From the NCBI GenBank assembly GCA_035686365.1, contig DASRZM010000047.1:1-40901 (forward strand): DNA of 40,901 nt. The letters run 5' to 3'. The DNA is from DASRZM01 sp035686365 (lineage in GTDB: Bacteria > Pseudomonadota > Gammaproteobacteria > Xanthomonadales > Xanthomonadaceae). Below, piece after piece: positions 23,412-34,232 of this stretch (position 1 is the first letter of the stretch; every line of letters starts with the position of its first letter). A program made the translations under genes and the position numbers. The notes beneath the pieces are model-generated. The model searched no databases, had not been told where the DNA came from, and saw nothing but the letters and a program-made list of their open reading frames with translations.

Positions 23412-23657
23412 CTAAGGAGCGCTCTGGCCGTACACGTGCACGAACTGCGTGCCGGCCACCGCGTACTCGGCGCGGATGCCCATCGCGCTCTGGTGGACCA
23501 GGATGTAGTCGAACGAGGCCACCGCACCGACGATGAACAGGCCGTACCCGGACCCCAGTCCCAGCAGCTGGGCACCTGCCGCGGCGCCGGCCCCTGCGGC
23601 CGGGGCGGCAACGGCAACGGCAATCAGGGCGGCGCACAGAAGCAGGCGCTTGAGCAT
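23412..23657 (-). CDS. Small exported or membrane protein of unknown function
   Basis: The 81-residue protein starts MLKRLLLCAALIAVAVAAPA, a typical signal peptide with possible cleavage near AGA (about 20-25). A short mature part of about 55 residues follows, with LGLGSGYGLFIVGAVASFDY and a C-terminus GTQFVHVYGQSAP. GGGAG lies just before the ATG at 23657. It has no recognised domain and no Cys in the mature part. The gene is divergent from the ELM1-like gene and shares a 271-bp upstream region with it that holds hairpins. Confidence 0.65.
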   Translation of the reverse strand: MLKRLLLCAALIAVAVAAPAAGAGAAAGAQLLGLGSGYGLFIVGAVASFDYILVHQSAMGIRAEYAVAGTQFVHVYGQSAP

Positions 23658-23745
23658 GGGGATCTCCCGTGGGGGCATGCATGGCGATCCGCCCTTGTGT
23701 ACTGCGGACCGTGCCGCCGGCTTAAGGGGGGAAATCCACCAGCGC

Positions 23746-23812
23746 GAGGGACGGAAAGTCCTCACCGGCTGCGGGCCGGAGCCCGGGGCCGCATCCGCTA
23801 CCCGCAGTCCGG
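23746..23812 (+). ncRNA. Candidate structured leader RNA with two hairpins
   Basis: Hairpin 1 pairs GAGGGAC with GTCCTC (23746-23763, loop GGAAA, one bulged G). Hairpin 2 pairs ccggctgcggg (23765-23775) with cccgcagtccgg (23801-23812), with one bulged T and a smaller inner hairpin. They abut in the leader of the ELM1-like gene. The elements GGAAAGTCCTCACCGGC and CAGTCCGGA recall parts of the FMN riboswitch, but the remaining conserved FMN elements are missing, so I do not call it an FMN switch. Confidence 0.35.
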
Positions 23813-23928
23813 ACACCCGTGGCACGATGCCCTCGTGACCCCTGCCGCACCCGCCTCCGGCCACAGCAACCTCGACCCCGGGGCCCGCCTGCGCGCACAG
23901 CCACCGGCGCTGTCCGGTGCCTGCTGAA

Positions 23929-24894
23929 ATGCCGGCAGCCGCGCAGCACAGCTGCTGGATCCTGACCGACGGCGCCGCCGGCAACGAACGCCAGGCGCAA
24001 GCCCTGGCCGATGCGCTGCGATGCCGTGCCGAGGTGATCGGGCTTGCGCTGCGCGCGCCCTGGAGCTGGTTTGCCCCGCGCCTGCTTCCGGGCGCCGGGC
24101 ATGCCTTCGGCCCGGGTTTCACCGCGCGCATGTCGCAGCCGCCGGAACTGGCGATCGCCTGCGGTCGCCGCGGTGCACTGGCGGCCCGGATCCTCTCGGG
24201 CGCCGGCGGCGGGCACTGCCGCACGATCCAGATCCTGGACCCGCGCATCGCACCGGCCCACTTCGACCTGGTGATCGCACCCGCGCACGACCGGCTTTCC
24301 GGGGACAACGTGATCCGGACCGTGGGCGCACTGAATCCGATCGACGGCGAATGGCTCGCACGCGCCCGCGTGGAGTTCGCCGGTGTGGGCACGCTGGAGC
24401 GCCCGATCACTTTGCTGGCGTTGGGGGGGCCGACCCGCTCGCTGCGCCTGGACCGTGGCTACTTCGAGCAGGTCGCAGCGATCCTGGAGCACTGGCACGC
24501 ACGCGACGGTGGCAGCGTGCTGGTGACTTCCTCGCGGCGCACGCCGGCGTGGCTGCGCGCCGGCGCGCGTCGCCGCCTGGCCGGCCTGCCCGGACGGCAG
24601 TGGCACGGCGCCGCCGACGGGCCCAACCCCTACGCCGGCTTCCTGGCGTGGGCCGACCGCATCGTGGTGACGCCCGACTCGGTGAACCTGCTCAGCGAAG
24701 CGTGCGCCACCGGCCGCCCGGTGCTGTGCCATGCGCCGCGGCCGCCGCGCGGGAAGATCGGGGATCTGTACCGGGCGCTGGTCGAGTCCGGGCGCGTGCG
24801 TGCGTTGCACCTGGAGTACCAGCCGTGGCAAACCGAGCCGCTGCGCGAACTCGGGCCGGTGGCCGAGCAGGTGCGGGTTCGCCTGGGCCTGTGA
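23929..24894 (+). CDS. ELM1/GtrOC1-like family protein (DUF1022)
   Basis: The 321-residue protein begins CWILTDGAAGNERQAQALADAL (about 9-30). It contains a central DLVIAPAHDRLSGDNVIRTVGALNPI and a C-terminal VLCHAPRPPRGKIGDLYRAL, the motifs of the mitochondrial fission ELM1 family (also called DUF1022 or nucleoside-diphosphate-sugar epimerase). Bacterial members are of unknown function but are often found with LPS genes. The fold is thought to be glycosyltransferase GT-B-like. An in-frame GTG four codons upstream (23917) is an alternative start. The gene converges with glnE, and only 27 bp separate the stops. Confidence 0.85.
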   Translation: MPAAAQHSCWILTDGAAGNERQAQALADALRCRAEVIGLALRAPWSWFAPRLLPGAGHAFGPGFTARMSQPPELAIACGRRGALAARILSGAGGGHCRTIQILDPRIAPAHFDLVIAPAHDRLSGDNVIRTVGALNPIDGEWLARARVEFAGVGTLERPITLLALGGPTRSLRLDRGYFEQVAAILEHWHARDGGSVLVTSSRRTPAWLRAGARRRLAGLPGRQWHGAADGPNPYAGFLAWADRIVVTPDSVNLLSEACATGRPVLCHAPRPPRGKIGDLYRALVESGRVRALHLEYQPWQTEPLRELGPVAEQVRVRLGL

Positions 24895-24921
24895 GCGCGC
24901 CGGCGCGGCCGCGTGTCGCCC

Positions 24922-27747
24922 TCAGGGGTCGGCAGCGGCCACCGCATCGAGCCCGCACGCGGTCCAGGCGCCCAGAATGCGGTCGCGGGCAGCGACCACC
25001 GCCGCATCCGGCCGCACCACCCGCGGCCGCGCGTCGAGCGTGCAGCCCAGTGCCGCGGCCAGCAGGTCCGCATGTGCCTGTGTCAGCTGCGCGGCCGCGT
25101 CGGCCCCGAGCAGTCCGTGCACCGCCGCGGCCGCCAGCAACCCGGGCGTGGTCATCTCCTGCAGCAACGCCGGCGTGTCCGTGGCGTGGCCCAGCACCAG
25201 GTACTGCAGCAGGAACTCCAGATCGACCAGCCCACCGGGGCCGTGCTTGAGGTCGAAATGCCCGCCGCGACTGCGGTCCAGTTCGCCGCGCATGCGCGCG
25301 CGCATCGCCGCCACGTCGCGACGCAGGCTTTCGCGCTCGCGGGGCCGTGCCAGTACCTGCGAGCGCAGGTTCGCGAACGCCTCGCCCATCGTCGCGGCGC
25401 CGGCCACGAAGCGTGCGCGCACCAGTGCCTGGTGCTCCCAGGTCCAGGCGCGCTCGTGCTGGTACTCGGCGAAGCTCTGCAAGCTCGACACCAGCAGGCC
25501 CCTGGCACCGTCGGGCCGCAGCCGCAGGTCGACCTCGTAGAGCCGGCCGGCCGGCGTGAGCGTGCCCAGCAGGTTGACCAGCCGCTGCATCAGGCGCGCG
25601 AACCAGCGCGGCGCATCGAGCGGACGGGCGCCGTCGCTCTCGGCCTGCAGCAGTGCGCCGTCGAACAGGAACACCAGGTCCAGGTCCGAACCGAACCCGA
25701 GCTCGCAGCCACCGAAACTGCCGTAGGCCATCACCGCCACGTGCTCGAGCACGTCCACGCCCCCGGGCCGTCCGTGGCTGCGGGTGAGCTCGGCCGCGGC
25801 CACCGGCAACAGCGCCGCGACCACGGCCTCGGCGACCCAGGCCAGCTGCCGTGCGCTCGCAGGTCCATCGCTGCGCTCGAACAGCCGCGCCAGTGCGATC
25901 CGGAAAGTCTGGCTCTGGCGGAACTCGTTGAGCGCGAGCAGCACCGCCTCGGGATCGTCGCCGGCCACGCGCCCGAGCGCCCGGGCACACTCCGATCGCA
26001 GCGCCGCGCGCGTGTCGGCCGGACGCTCGCTGCCGGCGTCGAGCAGATCATCCAGCAGCAGCGGGTGTGCACTCACGCGCTCGGCCAACCATGCGCTGCG
26101 CGCCATGACCTCGACCACGCGCGTGAGCGCCGCGGGTTGCTCGGCCAGCAGCGCCAGGTAGCTGGAGCGGCGCACGATCGAATGCAGCAGCCGGATCGTG
26201 CGCTCGACCGACTGCTGCGGCCGCTCCGTGGCAGCCGCGGCGGCCAGCAATGCCGGCAGCACCCGGTCCAGCCGGCGCCGCGCGCGTGCCGAGAGCGCCA
26301 GCAGGGCCGGGCTGCGCGCGAACTCCACCAGCTGCGCATGCACCGGGCCGACCTCGTCGATACCGGTGAGTGCCAGCCGCGCCGGCGCGTCGGGATCCTC
26401 CACGTGCGACCAGTACTCGGCGAATCCCGACAGCGCCGGCGACTGCGGCCTGGGCGTATCGAATACGCGCTCGAACTCTTCGCCGACGCAACGGCGGTGA
26501 TGCGCCAGCTCGTCCGCGAGTGCCGACCAGGACCCGTATCCGAGCCCGAGAGCGATGCGCTCGCGCAGCCGCGGATCCTGCGGCGGCTCGTGGGTCTGTT
26601 CCTCGCGCAGCATCTGCAGCCGGTTCTCGAGCCGGCGCAGAAAACGATATGCCCCGCGCAGGCGCTGCGCCGAACCGTCCGAGAGATGGCCGGCCGCCAC
26701 CAGCGCATCGAGCGCCACCAGCAGCGCGCGCGAACGCAGCGCCGGCTCGCGGCCGCCGCGGATCAGCTGCAGCAGCTGCACCACGAACTCGATCTCGCGG
26801 ATCCCGCCCGGACCCAGCTTCAGGTGCTCGGCCAGGTCGCGCCGCTGCACGTCCTGGGCGATCAGACCCTTCATCTCGCGCAGCCCGTCGAAGGCCGTGT
26901 AGTCGAGGTAGCGCCGGAACACGAACGGGCGCAGCGTCTCCAGGAATGCCTCGCCGCCGGCGCGGTCGCCGGCCACCGGGTGCGCCTTGATCCAGGCGTA
27001 GCGTTCCCAGTCGCGGCCCTCGCGCTGGAAGTACTGCTCCATGGCGCCGAAGCTCAGCGCCAGCCGCCCGGCGTTTCCGAACGGACGCAGCCGCATGTCC
27101 ACCCGGTAGGCAAAGCCCTCGGCGGTGGCCTCCGAGAGCAGCGCGATCAGTGCCCGGCCCACCCGCGTGAAGTACTCGTTGGCATCCAGCGGCCGCGGAC
27201 CGTCGCTGTCGCCGCCGTCGCCGTGGCCGAACACCAGGTCCACGTCAGAGGAGAAATTGAGCTCGCCGCCGCCGAGCTTGCCCAGCGCGAACACGGCCAG
27301 CCGGAGCGGCCGGCCGCCGGCATCGCATACATGGCCGTGACGCTCGGCCACGGACGCCTCGGCCGCTGCCAGCGCCTGCGCGATGCAGCGTTCGGCCAGC
27401 GCGCTGGTATCCGCCAGCGTGCGCTCCAGCGCTACGCCGTCGAAATCGGCCAGTGCGATCGCGACGCTGACCTGGTGCCGGTAGCGTCGCAGCACATCCA
27501 TTGCTTCGCGACCGGTGCCCTGCAGCTGCGGGGCCGGCAACGGCTCCGCCTCGCCCATCCGCTCCAGTTGCGATGGTCCGCGGCGCAGACGCTCGAACGC
27601 ATAGTCGCTGCCCAGCAACAGCATGCGCAGGGCCTGCCGGTCGTCGATGCGGATCGGGTTTGCGGCGCCCGTCTGGGCGGAGGCCAGGACTTGCAGACGC
27701 TCGGCGACCAGCGCCTGCGCCCAGTCGGGAAGCGGGGGCAGGGTCAC
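24922..27747 (-). CDS. glnE: Glutamate-ammonia-ligase adenylyltransferase / adenylyl-removing enzyme
   Basis: GlnE adenylylates and de-adenylylates glutamine synthetase in response to PII and glutamine. The 941-residue protein (E. coli 946) has both nucleotidyltransferase centres. The N-terminal adenylyl-removing domain shows KLGGGELNFSSDVDLVFGH with D168/D170, and the C-terminal adenylylating domain shows GSFGGCELGFGSDLDLVF at about 670-687. The linker follows with KHGPGGLVDLEFLLQY near 855. The start is GTG 27747 (VTLPPLPDWAQAL), which matches the family's N-terminus. The frame extends upstream through the mgtE terminator palindrome, which is not a plausible coding sequence. glnE thus begins about 50 bp downstream of the mgtE terminator. 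Confidence 0.95.
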   Translation of the reverse strand: MTLPPLPDWAQALVAERLQVLASAQTGAANPIRIDDRQALRMLLLGSDYAFERLRRGPSQLERMGEAEPLPAPQLQGTGREAMDVLRRYRHQVSVAIALADFDGVALERTLADTSALAERCIAQALAAAEASVAERHGHVCDAGGRPLRLAVFALGKLGGGELNFSSDVDLVFGHGDGGDSDGPRPLDANEYFTRVGRALIALLSEATAEGFAYRVDMRLRPFGNAGRLALSFGAMEQYFQREGRDWERYAWIKAHPVAGDRAGGEAFLETLRPFVFRRYLDYTAFDGLREMKGLIAQDVQRRDLAEHLKLGPGGIREIEFVVQLLQLIRGGREPALRSRALLVALDALVAAGHLSDGSAQRLRGAYRFLRRLENRLQMLREEQTHEPPQDPRLRERIALGLGYGSWSALADELAHHRRCVGEEFERVFDTPRPQSPALSGFAEYWSHVEDPDAPARLALTGIDEVGPVHAQLVEFARSPALLALSARARRRLDRVLPALLAAAAATERPQQSVERTIRLLHSIVRRSSYLALLAEQPAALTRVVEVMARSAWLAERVSAHPLLLDDLLDAGSERPADTRAALRSECARALGRVAGDDPEAVLLALNEFRQSQTFRIALARLFERSDGPASARQLAWVAEAVVAALLPVAAAELTRSHGRPGGVDVLEHVAVMAYGSFGGCELGFGSDLDLVFLFDGALLQAESDGARPLDAPRWFARLMQRLVNLLGTLTPAGRLYEVDLRLRPDGARGLLVSSLQSFAEYQHERAWTWEHQALVRARFVAGAATMGEAFANLRSQVLARPRERESLRRDVAAMRARMRGELDRSRGGHFDLKHGPGGLVDLEFLLQYLVLGHATDTPALLQEMTTPGLLAAAAVHGLLGADAAAQLTQAHADLLAAALGCTLDARPRVVRPDAAVVAARDRILGAWTACGLDAVAAADP

Positions 27748-27795
27748 CCGGACGATTCTTGCACAGCCCGGACCGGGGCCCGGCCATGCAATGAA

Positions 27796-27829
27796 AAAGC
27801 CCGCTCCGGTCGCGACCGGAGCGGGCTTT
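27796..27829 (-). terminator. Rho-independent terminator after mgtE, 34-bp perfect palindrome
   Basis: The sequence AAAGCCCGCTCCGGTCG is followed directly by its exact reverse complement, giving a 17-bp inverted repeat. On the minus strand the hairpin ends in a run of T (TTTTTCAT), so it terminates transcripts coming from mgtE (stop at 27937) and insulates glnE. T-rich sequence on the plus side is weaker (tttctctc). Confidence 0.85.
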
Positions 27830-27867
27830 CTCTCCCTCCCCACTCTCTTCACCGATCCTATAGGTTC

Positions 27868-27896
27868 GTTGCAACGGGCGCATGCTGCGCCGCAAC
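27868..27896. repeat. Nested inverted repeat downstream of mgtE
   Basis: The inner arms ggcgca and tgcgcc (6 bp, loop tgc) are enclosed by gttgc and gcaac. The structure lies between the mgtE stop and its main terminator and may be part of the mgtE 3' untranslated region. Confidence 0.4.
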
Positions 27897-27936
27897 GTCG
27901 CGCGGTGCGGCGCCACGCCGCGCCGCGGCGGCGGGC

Positions 27937-29136
27937 TCAGACCGTCAGCACGGTCGCCAGGCCCAGCAGGCAGGCCATGCTGACCACATCGGTGGCCGTG
28001 GTCAGGAAGATCGAGGAGGCGGTCGCCGGGTCCGCGCCCAACCGCTTGAGCCCGAGCGGGATCAGCGTACCGGACACGCCCGACATCACGCAGCTCACCG
28101 ACATCGCCACCAGCACCGCGATGGCCAGCGTCAGCGCGTTGGCCGGGTCGTTCCCCACGACCACGAAGTACATCGCCGCGCCGGCCACCGCGCCGGTGAT
28201 CAGCCCGTTGAGCAGTCCCAGCCAGGCCTCCTTGGCGACCAGTCCGCGGCGGCTGGCGCCGCGCAGTTCGCCCAGCGTCATGCCGCGCAGGGTCACCGCC
28301 AGGGTCTGGCTGCCGCAGTTGCCGCTCTGCCCGGCCAGCACCGGCAGGAACATCGCCAGCACGACGAAACGGTCGATGGTGTCCTGGAAGGCGCCGACCA
28401 CGGCGGCGGCGGCGAACACGGTGAGCAGGTTCAGCTGCAGCCAGGGATGCCGGAACTTCAGGCTGCGCGACCAGGGCGTGGCCAGACGCTCCTCGCGCTC
28501 GACACCGACCATGGCGCCGGCCTGGGCGCTGATCTCGAAGGCCTGCTGCTCGAACAGCACGTGGCCGCGCACGATGCCCAGCAGCTTGCCGGCCGGATCG
28601 CAGACCGGATAGACCGGGTAGTGGCGGGTGACGACCTCCTGCATGGCCTTCATCAGCGGCGCCTCCGGCCGCAGCGCGAAGGGGTCGCGCAACATGATCC
28701 CGGCCAGCGTCTGCCCGGGTTCGGCGAACAGCAGCTCGCGAAACGCGACCACTCCGACCAGGTGGCCGTCGGGCTCGGTCACGAACACGTAGGTCACCAG
28801 GCGCTGGCGGACGATCTCGCGCAAGCCCTCGATCACCTCGGCGATCGTGGTGCCGGGCAGGAACACGGCCGGCGGCTTCTCCATCAGCCGTCCGACGGTG
28901 CCTTCCGGATAGCTGTGCCGCTGCAGCCACAGCTGGCCCTGGTCGAACGGCGTGGCCGCAGCGATGCGGGCGCGGCGCTCGGGCTCGAACTCATCGAGCA
29001 CTTCCACCGCGTGGCCGATGTGCAGCCGCGCCAGCAGCTGCGCGATGCGCGCGTCCTCGATCTCCTCCAGCGCTTCGGCCGCGCTGCGCGGATCCAGTCC
29101 GCGCACGCGCTCGAGCAGGTCGGGCGTGTCGCTCAT
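27937..29136 (-). CDS. mgtE: Magnesium transporter MgtE
   Basis: The 399-residue protein is an MgtE-type Mg2+ channel of the inner membrane. The cytosolic N-domain (about 1-115, MSDTPDLLERVRGLDPRS) is followed by two CBS domains (about 115-240; RLVTYVFVTEPDGHLVGVV and HYPVYPVCDPAGKLLGIV). The pore domain has five helices (about 255-399) with QSGNCGSQTLAVTLRGMTLGE and the C-terminal DPATASSIFLTTATDVVS, which holds the pore Asp. At 399 residues it is shorter than the 450-residue Thermus protein, mainly in the N-domain. ATG 29136 is chosen because GGAGG lies just upstream; the frame further up is not homologous. Confidence 0.93.
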   Translation of the reverse strand: MSDTPDLLERVRGLDPRSAAEALEEIEDARIAQLLARLHIGHAVEVLDEFEPERRARIAAATPFDQGQLWLQRHSYPEGTVGRLMEKPPAVFLPGTTIAEVIEGLREIVRQRLVTYVFVTEPDGHLVGVVAFRELLFAEPGQTLAGIMLRDPFALRPEAPLMKAMQEVVTRHYPVYPVCDPAGKLLGIVRGHVLFEQQAFEISAQAGAMVGVEREERLATPWSRSLKFRHPWLQLNLLTVFAAAAVVGAFQDTIDRFVVLAMFLPVLAGQSGNCGSQTLAVTLRGMTLGELRGASRRGLVAKEAWLGLLNGLITGAVAGAAMYFVVVGNDPANALTLAIAVLVAMSVSCVMSGVSGTLIPLGLKRLGADPATASSIFLTTATDVVSMACLLGLATVLTV

Positions 29137-29254
29137 CGGGGCGGTCCTCCGCAATGCCGCCCACGGACGTGTGCGGGGCGCAGATACGTTATCCGAACGC
29201 GCCCGCGGTGCCCATCCCGGCGCCGCCGCGCCGATCCCGCTTCCGGCATGCACG

Positions 29255-29284
29255 CGAAAAGCCCGGCCTGAGCCGGGCTTTTCG
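29255..29284. terminator. Bidirectional Rho-independent terminator between the DUF1232-like gene and mgtE
   Basis: The arms cgaaaagcccggc and gccgggcttttcg form a 13-bp stem with loop ctga (29255-29284). AAAA on one side and TTTT on the other give both strands a U-run. Located between the stop of the gene at 29313 and the mgtE start, it ends the minus-strand transcript of the former. Confidence 0.85.
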
Positions 29285-29312
29285 TCCGCACCGGGCGCGT
29301 CCCAGCAGCCTG

Positions 29313-29933
29313 CTAGCGCACGCGGAAGGCGGTGCAGCTGCCGATCGCGTACGGCACGCGGCGGCGGGCACGGTGGGCGCTGCAGGCGTGCCAGCGCGCT
29401 TCCAGCCACTCCTCGACCGTGACCTGGCCGGCGGCGCCGTCGGCGACTTCTTCGCGGTAGGCGCAGAAGTCCGCATAGTCCTCGAGCTCGCCGGCGATCT
29501 CGCGCTGCAGCTGGTCCACCAGCATGGCGTCGTCGAAGTGCGCGATCACCGGCGCCGAGTCGGGGATGAGCTTGGCCGGGTCACCGAGGTAGCCGAGCAC
29601 CGCGCCGATGCGCTCGCCCAGGGCCGTCGGCAGCGTCCAGTCGCCGTCCTTGCGCATGCGTCGCAGCTGCACGGCCGCGTCCATGCCGCGCCGCACGAAG
29701 TCGGCGTCGATGCCCTCGGCCGCAGCGTCCAGCACCTTGCGGCCGGCGGTGGCGATCTGGTCGGCGGCCACCGGCCGCGCGCCGGGGCACACGGTGCCGA
29801 GCGCCGCGTTGTAGCGCGTCAGCCCGGGGCCGGCGAGCTCGATGCCCGCCAGCAGGTGGCGACGGCCGCTGTCGTAGGTCGGGAAACGGCCCAGCCCGGT
29901 CAGGAACACACCGCTGTTGCTCACGTTCAACAT
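29313..29933 (-). CDS. DUF1232 (YkvA-like) domain protein
   Basis: The 206-residue protein has a C-terminal part IGAVLGYLGDPAKLIPDSAPVIAHFDDAMLVDQLQ (about 115-150) that follows the YkvA/DUF1232 pattern 'YL..P.D.IPD..P..G..DDA'. The N-terminal 90 residues (MLNVSNSGVFLTGLGRFPT) are unassigned. The C-terminal end is Arg-rich with Cys residues. YkvA proteins are small and of unknown function. Here the domain sits inside a longer soluble protein without clear membrane helices. GGAGG precedes ATG 29933. It is flanked by a terminator, so it is probably monocistronic. Confidence 0.7.
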   Translation of the reverse strand: MLNVSNSGVFLTGLGRFPTYDSGRRHLLAGIELAGPGLTRYNAALGTVCPGARPVAADQIATAGRKVLDAAAEGIDADFVRRGMDAAVQLRRMRKDGDWTLPTALGERIGAVLGYLGDPAKLIPDSAPVIAHFDDAMLVDQLQREIAGELEDYADFCAYREEVADGAAGQVTVEEWLEARWHACSAHRARRRVPYAIGSCTAFRVR

Positions 29934-30033
29934 GACACTTCCTCCATCGTCGCGCCCGGGATCGGGCGCCTTCGATGGGTTCCTGACCGAAGCGGCGGCG
30001 GCGATTACACGCGACCGCGCACGGCCCACGTCA

Positions 30034-30443
30034 TTACGGGTCGACGATCACTTCCGGGTCATGGCCTTGCCCGCCGGCCCATACCAGGTATGGAAAGCCC
30101 TGGCGCTCCTGAACGGCACGGACCCGGATCTGGACGGAGGTGCCGGCGGGATCGGCCTTAATCCGGGTATGGCCCTGCACATCCGGCGTGCCGTCCGTGA
30201 ACTCGACCCCTTCGAAGGTATGCGCCAGCGAGCCGGCAGGCTGCCAGGTCAGCAGGCTGCCGGGGCGGACGCGGCAGCTTTGCCTGTCGGGCTCCGGTTT
30301 GCTTCCCGGCTCGATCGTGACGGTCAAGGTCGAGGGCTGCCCGTTCTCGGCGCCTGCCGAGCACCACGGCGGGGGGGCCTGTGTCGTCGGCATCTCACAC
30401 CCGGCAAGAAACACGACTGCAGCTGCTGTTGCGTGACGGATCC

Positions 30444-30447
<4 letters not shown>
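30034..30447 (-). CDS. Small putative lipoprotein downstream of Ser/Thr kinase
   Basis: The 137-residue protein begins MRIRHATAAAVVFLAGCEMP. The lipobox LAGC places the lipidated Cys at residue 17. The mature part is rich in beta-type sequence (TLTVTIEPGSKPEPD, QSCRVRPGSLLTWQPAGS, VQIRVRAVQE) with a pair of Cys residues that may form a disulfide. Its ATG overlaps the kinase stop by 4 bp (ATGA), so the two genes are translationally coupled and the lipoprotein is likely a partner or target of the membrane kinase. No family was recognised. Confidence 0.7.
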
Positions 30448-33287
<2,840 letters not shown>

Positions 33288-33405
33288 GTGCGCTGCTCCC
33301 CCGGCGCGACTACGCCAAGGCGTTCAGCATACTCCGCTGTGCATCACCCCTGGCAATGGGGGCGTGGACTGCACCGGCGGCCACAGGGCAGGCAGCGATT
33401 GTCCC

Positions 33406-34122
33406 TCACGTGCGCAGCGTGCCGCCGAGCTCGCGCAGCTCCTGCTCGAGCGCGGCGCCGTCGCCCACGGTCTGGGCCAGCTCGGCACGGACCAGCTCGC
33501 GCAGGCGCTCGCGCATGCGGTGCACGGTCACAGCCAGCGTGTTGCGCCGCATCTGCAGCCGTTCGGCCACCTCGGCGTAGCACTCGCGGTCGGGCGCCTC
33601 GAGCAGGAATTCACGCGTGTGCGCGAGCAGCTCGGCCTTGCCGGCCGCCACCGCCTCGGCCTCGAGCCGGTCCAGCGCGCGGCGCAGCACCGTGAGCGCC
33701 CACTCGCGCACATAGGCCGCCTCCGGCCGCGCCTCGGCGTCGGCCGGCTCGGCCGCATCCTCGGCGTCCAGCGAGGCCGGCGCAAGCCCGCCGCCGCGCT
33801 TGGCCGCGCCCTCGCGCGCGGCCTCGTGCGAGAGAAAGTTCTTCACGGCGGCCAGCAGGAAGTTGCGGAAGCGACCGCGTGCCGGGTCGGCGGCATCGTG
33901 CCAGCGGCCTTCCAGGAACTGCAGGAAGAAGGCCTGGGTCAGATCCTCGGCATGGGCGCCGAAATGCGGATGGCGCCGGACAAAGGCCAGCACCGGCGCG
34001 CGATAGGCCTCGCACAGCCGCGCCAGTGCCTCGCGCGCGCGTGCGTCCTCGCCGCGCGTGGCGAGCACGATACTCCAGTGCGTGGTCTCGAACATGGGCA
34101 CGCCGGCCGGAATCCGCCCCAT
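33406..34122 (-). CDS. ECF sigma factor linked to the kinase at 30444
   Basis: The 238-residue RNA polymerase sigma factor opens with FETTHWSIVLATRGEDARAREALARLCEAYRAPVLAFVRR (region 2 start). It has a clear region 2 block (AEDLTQAFFLQFLEGRWHDAA and RFRNFLLAAVKNFLSHE) and a region 4 helix-turn-helix near the C-terminus (YAEVAERLQMRRNTLAVTVHRMRERLRE). A spacer about 95-150 between regions 2 and 4 is Ala/Glu-rich. The gene lies upstream of the Ser/Thr kinase gene on the same strand, as in several other Lysobacterales and planctomycete loci where kinase and sigma are paired. No anti-sigma gene is adjacent. ATG 34122 is used; ATG 34095 is an alternative. Confidence 0.85.
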   Translation of the reverse strand: MGRIPAGVPMFETTHWSIVLATRGEDARAREALARLCEAYRAPVLAFVRRHPHFGAHAEDLTQAFFLQFLEGRWHDAADPARGRFRNFLLAAVKNFLSHEAAREGAAKRGGGLAPASLDAEDAAEPADAEARPEAAYVREWALTVLRRALDRLEAEAVAAGKAELLAHTREFLLEAPDRECYAEVAERLQMRRNTLAVTVHRMRERLRELVRAELAQTVGDGAALEQELRELGGTLRT

Positions 34123-34232
34123 GATAGGCGCGTCCGCCTGCCGTCCGCACGCCGGGGGCGCGACGGGCACAGGCGCAGTTGCGCGCCGTGCTCGGCAGCG
34201 TCGCCCGCCACTACCTGGCCCTGTCCAGCGTG

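Noticed and set aside
23746..23812. FMN riboswitch upstream of the ELM1-like gene
   Set aside because: Only short elements (GGAAAGTCCTCACCGGC, CAGTCCGGA) match. The P3-P5 conserved loops of the RFN element are missing and the downstream gene is not a flavin gene.
24913..29271. A 1452-residue plus-strand protein antisense to glnE and mgtE
   Set aside because: It spans two unrelated genes on the other strand and the terminator between them, and its sequence is Gln/Arg/Ala-rich without a recognisable fold.
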